A stretch of DNA of 64,000 nt, from the NCBI RefSeq assembly GCF_048128805.1, contig NC_136003.1, forward strand, positions 29,415,565-29,479,564. Reading direction: 5' to 3'. A model generated the notes under the pieces. The model was not told where the DNA came from. It searched no databases and was given only the letters and a program-made list of their open reading frames with translations. Below are positions 37,956-45,735 of the stretch, piece by piece. The position numbers and the translations under genes were made by a program. The first letter of the stretch is position 1. The number at the start of each line of letters is the position of its first letter. The DNA is from Centroberyx gerrardi. Lineage: Eukaryota > Chordata > Actinopteri > Beryciformes > Berycidae.

Positions 37956-40900
37956 TTAATTGTGGTAAAATGGGAGGTAGAAGGCCTGAACTGCGAAGGT
38001 ATTTGAAATATCAGCATCATGCATTCCACAGCCTAAAGTGTCCATGCAAAACTTCATGATGGAAATGGTGGTTTGACCAATATTGTTTTTTGAAGACCGA
38101 TGCACCAATATGCTTGGTTTTAAGCTGCTGATAGTCGATATTTTGCACCAATAATCAGTATCTTTAAATGTGACCATTTTCCTGCCCCCTAAAAAAATAT
38201 AAATATTTGAGAATTTTGTTGTTGGCAGCGTGGAAAAATCCTCTGAAACAGCATTTAGACCATGATGGGACACCAAAACTCTCCACTGACTCCTAGGATA
38301 ATAATAATATTATTAATATTTCATATTATGACTTCCCAAAGACAACTATAAGGCCCTTGGAGAGCGGCTTGCTGTTACACCCAAAGACATCACTCCTATC
38401 ACTTACATTTAAAGAATGATAATCGTCTAGTGGCGGATATCCCAGATCCAGATCAACACCAAAATCTAATCAATTGTTCCTAAATAGTATTTGCACTATA
38501 TTCACTCCATAAGCACCTTCCTCTCCACTTCTCTCCCCCTGTTTGGTTATTTCCTCCCCTGTCCTTCCACCTGATTGGCCCGTTGTTAACCCAGGTACAT
38601 CCCGGTGCTGATGGCCCAGGCCAAGATCTACTGGAACCGGGAGAACTACCACATGGTGGAGAAGATTTTCCGCAAGTCGGTGGAAATCTGCAACGAGCAC
38701 GACACCTGGAAGCTGAACGTGGCCCATGTGCTCTTCATGCAGGACAACAAGTACAAGGAGGCCATCGGCTTCTACGAGCCCATCGTCAAGAAGCACTACG
38801 ACAACGTGAGTGGCTCGGCGGGACGGGCTTGGGACCCGCTACCTAGAAAACTGTTGATGTGTCTCGTGTACTTCGATGGGGTCAAACGTTTACAAGCAGT
38901 GAAGCTCATGGTGTCGTCCTTGTCTTATCATGTGTGGAGCTTCATGTTGGAATTACTTATCAGAGGTCTTATTTTTTTCACCATGCAATGACGGGTTTCT
39001 TTGCGCTGCATTTTCCACTCTTAGAATAATATGCATCCTATTTGCTTTACTAAACACAGTTGGACATTAATTTCCGGTTGTCCTTTTTCTTACACTCCCC
39101 ATTTATAGTTTCAGAACTTCCATTAGCTATGTTCAATCAATATACATATCAATAACATATTAAGTGGAAGTATATGAATGAAAAGTATGAATAAATATGG
39201 AATTACAGCATCATGAGGTTGTACACCACATACTGAGACAAAGAAAAAAAATGAAAAAAATATGAATTTCGTTGTGATTGGATCAACTTTGGGAGAGAAA
39301 TAGCGAAAATGTGAATAGAGAATATTAGTATGAGGTTATTGGTCAAATAATTGAGATTTATTAAATTTTTTTGCATTAGATGTATGTTTGAAGAGGGCAG
39401 AAAACCATGTGACTCTTTATATTGGATTTTAAGATAGCAGAAATGCTCCAACACAATACTCTAACCCTTTTCAAGTCTGGGACTGGCCTACTAGTATCAG
39501 GACTGGTGCATCCCTAATGCACACACACACTCCACACGCTGATCAGTGTAAATCTAGACCGCTCCAATTACCAATACTAACGATCAATCTGCTGAAGTCC
39601 GTACAAAACGTTGACAGTCTGCTTTTCTGTCTAGCTGGAGCAGTGTAACATTCAGGAGTGTCCCTGCAAGCGCAAACCCTCGGTAACAAGAAAAAAAAAC
39701 AGCTCTGTATTCATCGCTTTGCAGTGCTTTCACATGTTTGCATGAAGTCTTTTTTTTTTCATGCTTTTCCACTGTTGTTTTTTGTGTGTCTGTTTGTTTG
39801 TTTGCAGTGGTGTTTCTGACGTTTTACCCTCCCAGCACAGAGAAGACCTGCAAATGTAGACACTAGTTTTCCATCCATCGGGGGGGGATTAAAAAGAAAA
39901 TCACAGTAAACTTTCTGGTGATGGTTCTGGAATGTTACCAGTCCTTCTCTAAAATATCACAAGAAATTACAATTAAAAATGTTATTAGAAAGTTTTGAAG
40001 CATGTTGTGGTTCTCCTCCCAAACAAGGTGTCTCTCGGATCCCGGTGCTCTCATATTACAGATTAACTGTTTGATTAGAAATGTTGTGTGAATTGATTGC
40101 CTAAAAAGGAGTGGCAACGCTCCACTTGAAACATGTTAATTACAGGCTGATGATCAATACATTGTGCGTCCCTCTCCTGGACAGATCCTGAACGTCAGCG
40201 CTGTGGTCCTGGCGAACCTGTGTGTGTCCTACATCATGACCAGCCAGAACGAAGAGGTACAAACACGCGTGTGCAATGCTGCGGCCCTGTTCTAGTTTGA
40301 TAGGAATTACAATACTCATAGGATTACATACTCAACGTATTATAAAGGGCTTTTGATAAGAGTGTCCATCAAATGGCCGATGTTAATGTTGTACATTATG
40401 TTGAGATACTGGTCAGCTTTTGCCTTTTATAGATGTAAATATTGTCTCTTTGCGGTATTGTATGGGGCGAACATCTATGGGGTTAAAGTCTCCATGAAAT
40501 GAACTCCCAGTACTTTTACTTCCGAGAAAACAGAGTATCTTCAATGGCGACCTCATGCTGCACCAGGAGGCGTAAATATAAATTCCAGCCAATAAAACCC
40601 TTCACAGATTTTTCAACAGTCCCGCCCCTATGCCCCTCCCATCAAATAAAACTGCTTTTCTCTCCTTGCCTGATATTTAATTGGTTTACACTTTTGAATG
40701 ATCCCTCACTGCGTTATGTCCCGCCCCCAACATCCTGTTTCAACAGGAAATACATCAAATCAAGGAAGATGATGTTTCATGGGGTCTTTAATATATTGAA
40801 AATTGGAACTGGAGTGACTTTTCATCTTCCCTGGTTTTATTGTCACTCTCTTTTTGAAGTGTATGATTGTGTGTTTCACATGTTTCCGTACGCGGTGTGA

Positions 40901-43473
40901 ATGAACCTCCTCTACATCTTCCGTCAGGCTGAAGAGCTGATGAGGAAGATCGAGAAAGAGGAGGAGCAGATCTCCTACGACGACCCGGACAAGAAGGTCT
41001 TCCACCTCTGCATCGTCAACCTGGTCATTGGGTGAGTCAGCAGCTGCTGGCATTCACTGATCCTGCTGGAAAAACAGACTTAGGGCCTGATCACACCAGA
41101 TGTGTTTTTAGTATGATCGGGCCCTTTGGAGTCACATGCAAAATCATTTTGAAGCCACAGATTTTAGCCAGGCAGTCAGACTAACCAAACATCCAGTGGA
41201 TGTTCAGGCAGTAGCCTACTGTAGGTCGCTGACAAGCCTTTACAAACTACAACTGGTCCAAAAAGAAGACCAAAAAGAGAGAATGTATCACTCCTGTTTT
41301 AGCTTCCCTCCACTGGCTCCTTGGAAAATGTAGGATTGATTTTAAGATTTTATTTAAAGCATGTAACAGACTTTTAAGGTATGAGGCGACACGCAGCCTG
41401 AGATCCTCGGGTAGGAATCGTGTTTGTTCCACATTATTATTACTACTGAAATGGAGCTGCATCAGTGTATCAAGTGCATCAGTTTTATGTGACTTCTGGC
41501 TTTCTTTCAGGACCCTTTACTGTGCAAAGGGGAACTACGACTTTGGCATCTCTCGCGTCATCAAGAGCCTGGAGCCTTATAATAAGAAGGTCAGACATTT
41601 TGTTGTCCTCTCGGGTTTTCCGGAAAGTTCGTAGAAATCAGACACAGCACGCCTCCCCCCCCCCCCCTCCCTGGAATAATAGGTTACCCTTGACACATAT
41701 TTCTCCTGGGGAGCTGTTTGCCTTTTATTTTCCAAGGAGAGCAGGCAGAGTGACGCAGAGAAGATCATGAAGAAAAGTTTATTATAAAACAACCAACCAT
41801 GGTGGGAGTGATGGAGTGAAGTAATATTTTTTTTTTTTTCTTTTTTACAACTTGCTGGCCCAAAGCCTTGTTCTATATATGCCTGTCTGTGGGAATGTTT
41901 TTCCTGGTGGTTCGAGTCACAACAGCCTGGGATTAGACCGATAAATGGGTTTGCTGCTATATTGTGCTGATATTGGTCTTTTATTAAAAATGTAATATCA
42001 GTCAGTCAGTGTCATCTACAGTACATCCGATATGATGCAGTAGCTGATTACATATTTATTGTATAATTGATCAATCACTGGTTGTCTGAATTGATTCTAA
42101 TGTGACATTTTGATCGGATTATTATCATCCTGGGTTTCGATGGAGAGTTTTAGTGTCTGATGGTCTGAATGCAGTTTCAGAGGCTTTTCCACCCTGACAA
42201 GAATAAAACACTGAATATTATTTTTGTGGCATGAACATGGTCAAATTTAAAGATACTGAATATCGGCACAAAATATCAGCTATTAGCAGCTTCAATCCAA
42301 AAATAATATTCTCTGCCTTCAAAACCCAAAAGCGGTCAAAGCCTCTTCCAGAGAGTCTTCTCTGAGGTTGGGCTGCTCTCGTTGGGACTTTTGATCTCAT
42401 CCAACCACAACAGCAGACAGAGTTCGGCTGCAGCTGTGTCCACTCAGCTGCAGCTGAAAACACAAGCCGTCATCCTGAATGTCGTCCCTTCCCTTCCCTG
42501 CGCTATCGCTGAAACCTCAACAACAGTCACCACCACAGAATCACATGCAAAGTAAAAGCCGAAAAGAGGTCAGGAATGTGAAGCCGTGCCAGATTAGCCA
42601 GACTATCACACCATCTTATCACATCTGACCAGGTTCACAACAGTCATGCTTAATAGTCAAATCAGTGACTCCACCGGTGAAAGAAAAACTTGGGTAAATT
42701 TACATGAAGTTTGGTGAAAAACCACTAGTGTCCAGGTTGTAGCTCATGCCTTGTAGACAGTGTAGACATTTTGCTAACATGTCAGTCAAAGAACCCTGCG
42801 GTCTTTGTTTGGAGAATCTGTACAGTCATTTTGTTCTTCTAATGGAGGAAACCTTGGGTAAAACTGTACATGAAGTGCATTGTGAAGCAGATTATAAATC
42901 CATGTAAGTTTTCTTACAATTTAATCATCATCAAATTCAAAACATCAGAAAATTCTGTTCAATTGAATGCCCTGTCATTAACTATAGAGTTACCCCATAA
43001 AGTATTCAACCCAAGTATCATGCACTTACAATGTGCTTCTAATGCTGATTCCCTAATAATGATTCCCTACAATGCCTTTCGAGCCCCACTTCAAGTAAAG
43101 TGTTACCAGCCTCTGTAACGGACTGAATTATTGGCGAGCTATTTGCTATTTGCACCACATTGCCAGTAAATGTACAAAATGACAGGTCCATGTATACATG
43201 TACAACTCTGTGTGTGCAAGTGTACATGTACCACAACGTCAGGTAATGATTGACTGGTACATGTGTACATTGACCATTTTTCCACATAAACCTTAACATA
43301 CTACATCATCTGGTTTCAATCTCTCTCCCTCTCCCTTTTAATTCAGTTCAATTGAGTATTTTTTTATAAACATGAATGTTACATGAACGATATTGCCAAA
43401 GCAGATAAATACCATGGGAAGTCATCATACAACAACAAGAGAACCTAAACTCTCTGTCTGTCTGTCTGTCTGT

Positions 43474-43513
<40 letters not shown>

Positions 43514-44119
43514 CTGGGGACGGACACGTGGTTCTACGCCAAGCGTTGTTTCCTCTCCCTGCTGGAGAACATGGCCAAACACATGATCATGCTGAGGGAC
43601 TCGGTGGTACAGGAGTGTATCCAGTTCCTGGAGCACTGCGAGAGTAAGCAGCAGTCACACACACACACACTCACACACACACACACCTGCAAAAGTGTCT
43701 TACTGTTGTATTACAAGTGTAAACAAAACCATTTTGTCAATCAACAACCTATTATCCTATTATAAGTACAATGATTGTGATTTTGTGTCACCAGTCTCTT
43801 TGTAATAACAGGCTTTGTTTCTCTTCAGATTGTTGAAATCTCAATTTGGAACAAAACTCAGAAACACCAGTTTGTTTTGTGCAAAGCTTTTTAGATGATT
43901 TGTATATACTGTATATACTTTTGGGTTTTTTTAAGGCTGAGTTGAAATGACTTGTAATGTTGGCTGTCCTCTCTGCCTGCAGCGTACGGTAAGGAAGAGC
44001 CGGCCATCATCGAGCAGCCTCTGGAGGAAGACCGCATCCACATCGGCAAGAACACCGTCACCTACGAGGCACGGCTGCTCAAGGCCCTCTTCTACGAGGT
44101 CATTGGCTGGAACCAGTGA
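24353..44119 (+). CDS. ift70: Intraflagellar transport protein 70 (TTC30A, fleer), 651 aa, 19 coding exons
   Basis: TPR subunit of the IFT-B core that wraps IFT52-IFT88, needed for cilium assembly; zebrafish fleer loss also impairs tubulin polyglutamylation (family knowledge). Exons: 24353-24406, 24820-24885, 25559-25768, 26500-26556, 27096-27231, 27559-27663, 28802-28930, 32097-32146, 32648-32800, 34251-34316, 34725-34778, 35823-35888, 37835-37911, 38595-38805, 40185-40256, 40928-41031, 41511-41589, 43514-43643, 43983-44119. Every junction is GT-AG, phases agree, the total is 1,956 nt and no frame is broken. Recognisable stretches: N-terminal MTLTTIKDGEYTATIYKLIR, TPR helices such as SLLGYCYYHMQDFTNAAECY, YNIGLCYYSLKNYAQAVKYI and LYCAKGNYDFGISRVIKSLE, and the C-terminal GKNTVTYEARLLKALFYEV. 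Length fits the family (about 650-665 aa). The start is the only Met in exon 1 and lies after an X-box promoter. Exon 12 has a weak donor (CAG|GTTGTT). Mammalian TTC30 genes are intronless, so this structure is notable. The neighbour c16orf89 is tail to tail. Confidence 0.96.
24505..24680 (+). repeat. Intron-1 repeat shared with alg1 intron 1
   Basis: From TTATCGGCAAACGTAAATAC to TTCGCCTGTTATTTTC it is recognisably similar to 56563-56725, which starts ATATCGGCAAACGTATACAA and ends GTTTGCCTGTTATTCGC. A short fragment (AATTCGGCATGTATATAATC) also lies at 15338. Both long copies lie 100-175 bp after exon 1 of their gene. Confidence 0.6.
24970..25419 (-). mobile_element. Family A hAT-like MITE with target-site duplication
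   Basis: Full copy in ift70 intron 2. It is flanked by identical 10-bp direct repeats TAGTTTGTAC (24960-24969 and 25420-25429). A duplication of 8-10 bp points to the hAT superfamily. Confidence 0.85.
27028..27092. repeat. (TG)n ending in the ift70 exon 5 acceptor
   Basis: About 30 TG units followed by TATATGTGTAG, which is the 3' splice site of exon 5 (27096). Confidence 0.9.
27243..27288. repeat. (CA)n just after the ift70 exon 5 donor
   Basis: About 22 CA units beginning 11 bp after the donor at 27232. It is complementary to the (TG)n on the other side of exon 5. Confidence 0.9.
28062..28502. mobile_element. MITE with about 50-bp inverted termini
   Basis: Left end CCACTAGACGAGTGAATTTA with AATGAATTTGTGTGATTCTT; right end the inverse, AAGAATCACACAAACTCATT to AATTCACTAGTCTAGTGG. 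The AT-rich interior has no frame. It lies in ift70 intron 6. Confidence 0.85.
29755..30060. repeat. Dispersed repeat C, copy 1
   Basis: Shares GCGATTGAGTCTCCCTGTTG, CAGAATATTCCTCTTCCCTC and GAAACGATGATCCCAATAGT with the copy at about 48605-48840. It lies in ift70 intron 7. The copy at 48605 is inside a larger TIR element, so this is probably a truncated member. Confidence 0.6.
31440..31907 (+). mobile_element. Family A MITE, full copy
   Basis: Starts TAGGGTTTGACTGATATTG and ends ATATCGGTCTAACCCTA; all internal landmarks are present. It lies in ift70 intron 7, 190 bp upstream of exon 8. Confidence 0.85.
32815..32945 (+). mobile_element. tRNA-derived SINE (5' part)
   Basis: Contains a tRNA-like B box, AGGTCCCGGGTTGAATCCGC, then GTGTCCTTGAGCAAGACCTT, standard for teleost tRNA-SINEs. 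It starts 15 bp after the ift70 exon 9 donor. Confidence 0.65.
34169..34248. repeat. (TC)n forming the exon 10 polypyrimidine tract
   Basis: About 40 TC units with one TTT interruption, ending in CTCAG, the acceptor of ift70 exon 10 (34251). Confidence 0.95.
34349..34545 (-). mobile_element. Family A MITE, internally deleted
   Basis: Keeps both ends (CAACCGATACACCAGACCGA and GGCCTTCAAAACCCCATATT) but lacks the middle. It lies in ift70 intron 10, about 30 bp after the exon 10 donor. Confidence 0.65.
36230..36900 (+). repeat. Degenerate minisatellite, unit about 125-165 bp
   Basis: Four to five units, each with GAG(A/T)(C/G)TTTCCT or GAGTCCTGTTG, GGTGATGTCATT or similar, CCCCTCCC(C/T)CTTTCC(T)AATTGGCTGT-like, and TCTATATCTATTGAT followed by ACATTGA(C/G)A. 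It lies in ift70 intron 12. Confidence 0.75.
37449..37640 (+). repeat. Repeat B, copy 2
   Basis: Near-identical to 6491-6656 (TCTCCATCTTTGTTG through TCATGCTAACTACCCAGTT). It lies in ift70 intron 12. Confidence 0.8.
37917..37951. repeat. (CA)n just after the ift70 exon 13 donor
   Basis: CA run starting six bases into intron 13. Confidence 0.9.
38072..38312 (+). mobile_element. Family A MITE, truncated copy
   Basis: Left half of family A (GGTTTGACCAATATTGTTTT to ATCATGATGGGACACCAAAA) in ift70 intron 13. Confidence 0.65.
39635..39682 (+). other. Possible in-frame cassette exon in ift70 intron 14
   Basis: TTTTCTGTCTAG precedes and GTAACA follows a 48-nt segment that is open in the host frame. 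Intron 14 is phase 0, so inclusion would add 16 residues (LEQCNIQECPCKRKPS) between HYDN and ILNV without shifting the frame. The known IFT70 family has no insertion here, so use is uncertain. Confidence 0.3.
41225..41425 (+). pseudogene. L2-type LINE ORF2 C-terminal fragment
   Basis: Frames read SLTSLYKLQLVQ, then (after a frameshift) an IDFKIL-like motif and RLLRYEATRSLRSSG, the typical end of L2/CR1 reverse transcriptases. Multiple frame breaks. It lies in ift70 intron 16. Confidence 0.6.
41931..42345 (-). mobile_element. Family A MITE, near full length
   Basis: Begins GGGATTAGACCGATAAATGG and ends TTCAAAACCCAAAAGCGGTC; ATATGATGCAGTAGCTGATT and AGAGGCTTTTCCACCCTGAC are inside. It lies in ift70 intron 17. 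Confidence 0.75.
42346..43470. other. Remainder of ift70 intron 17
   Basis: AT-rich sequence with no recognised repeat, frame or conserved motif, apart from short alternating pyrimidine stretches just before 43473. Confidence 0.4.
43473..43511. repeat. (TG)n forming the exon 18 acceptor
   Basis: TG run ending directly in TAG, the 3' splice site of ift70 exon 18 (43514). Confidence 0.95.
43654..43686. repeat. (CA)n after the ift70 exon 18 donor
   Basis: CA run starting 11 bp after the donor at 43644, complementary to the (TG)n upstream of exon 18. Confidence 0.9.
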
Positions 44120-44302
44120 CATCATCAGACAGAGCCAACGACGACGCTGTATGAAATCGCCGATGCCGTCGGCCGTACCGGTGACGTCGCTGACTGGAGC
44201 CAGCGATGGCGTTTTGTGAACGTCGTCAACTCGAAGCACGGTGTAATTTGATTGGAATTGGACACACAAATTGACACACACACACATGCACACACACACA
44301 CG

Positions 44303-44342
<40 letters not shown>

Positions 44343-45213
44343 CACACACACACACACGCACACAAAACCACCAATGTACTTTGATTCAAGAGGAAGCCCT
44401 GCTCTCCACATCAGATACTGTAATGTTTCCAACAGAGCTGGACATTTCAAACAGGGGCCATGAAGCTGTATATTTCTGGAAACATCCGCCAGTTGTTGAG
44501 TTCCTTTGGGCGCGCGCACACACACACACACACACACCATGGGAACCCATTATTTTGAAGTTTAGTAGAGTTGGGCAGTGGTTTTGGCAGACTGTTATGA
44601 TCCCAATGTGTACCAAAAGATCTTATGTAACCATGTTTTTTTTGGTTGTTTTTTTCCATTTTGTCCTGACTGCTGGGGGAGGCGGAGGCCATGTGCCCCA
44701 ACTCCTCAGCGGGGTCAGCTCCGGTTCTAAAGAAGCCTGTCTGATTTATCACTATGGGAGTTCTCTCAGTCCATATGAAAAGCACTTGCTCTAGTTTTTT
44801 TATTTATTTATTTTTTTTTTGAGAAAATGGAAGCAGAAACTCTTGGCATGTATCATCAGTACTTGTGGATTGCAGTCCGTCTACACAGTTAACTGTGTAC
44901 TGAAACAGTTTCGAGCCCCATTGACTTCCTCTAGCGTTCAAATGCAAACAAATTTTTCAGTACCTCACAAACCAAATCTGGTGCTTTCTGCATAGATTGA
45001 ATAATAGAGTGATATTTCAGATAAGCTTCTTATTGAGCTGAACTACGTCTTTTTTTGTTTCTAGAAAAACTACCAAGTTTCTTTGCCTTTGTTTCATTGA
45101 TTCTATTTATTCTGATATAGAGTGAAAGCCAATACACGATACATGAGAACAACCTTCATCTACATACTTGCTTTCATGTTTCATGCAGATATTGCTATTA
45201 TCAAATCAAGACG

Positions 45214-45247
45214 ACTTTACACTCCGCATCAATGCGGAGTGTAAAGT
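45214..45247. repeat. Perfect 16-bp hairpin in the ift70 3' UTR
   Basis: ACTTTACACTCCGCAT, loop CA, ATGCGGAGTGTAAAGT. One G-T wobble and one C-G pair can extend it to 45212-45249. Confidence 0.9.
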
Positions 45248-45313
45248 TGATTTTGGCATCAAGGCATCAAGTGGATGAAAAGTGGATGAAAAAGAAAACA
45301 TGTTTTAATGAAA

Positions 45314-45319
45314 AATAAA
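45314..45319 (+). terminator. Poly(A) signal of ift70
   Basis: AATAAA in AAAAATAAAGGT, the first canonical signal noted after the stop, followed by a T-rich stretch. Confidence 0.6.
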
Positions 45320-45594
45320 GGTAATTATTCCACATTTTTGTAAATATTTTCATTGCCCTGCAAGGTTTTCATCTACAAAATACAGTGTCAGCTGATTAGG
45401 AATGGAAGTTTTGCCTAAAGGTTGAACATAGGGTATATTTTGGCTATATTTCAAAAGGCATTGTGATTGGGTTTAATTGGTCCCAGAGATGTGGGACTGA
45501 TTCAGCACATAATAATGTCTTACCGAATCCAACATGACAAATCAAAAGTGAAAAAAAAAGTGACTTTCTTTAGTTTCTGTTTTGTACCAAGCAT

Positions 45595-45600
45595 TTTATT
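45595..45600 (-). terminator. Poly(A) signal of c16orf89
   Basis: AATAAA on the minus strand, about 136 bp past the stop codon at 45736. Confidence 0.65.
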
Positions 45601-45735
45601 AAGCATCTTATGACTATGTTCATAAAGCAACATATTGTGTCGGAACAGTCACCAGCCTAGATGCATATACAGAACATCTCTACCCAGCGACCCAGAACAT
45701 TTGGCTCTTCTGAACGCACCCCCTTCAGTTCAGGT

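Larger units (their letters stand above)
44120..45335 (+). other. ift70 3' UTR
   Basis: From the stop codon to just past the first canonical poly(A) signal. It contains a long (CA)n tract (44271-44363) with CG and TG interruptions, a second CA tract (44515-44537), a perfect hairpin (45214-45247) and AT-rich 3' sequence. CA repeats in UTRs can bind hnRNP L (general knowledge). Confidence 0.65.

Noticed and set aside
41136-41333. Plus-strand frame as a host gene exon
   Set aside because: It matches the C-terminal region of L2-type LINE ORF2 with frame breaks.
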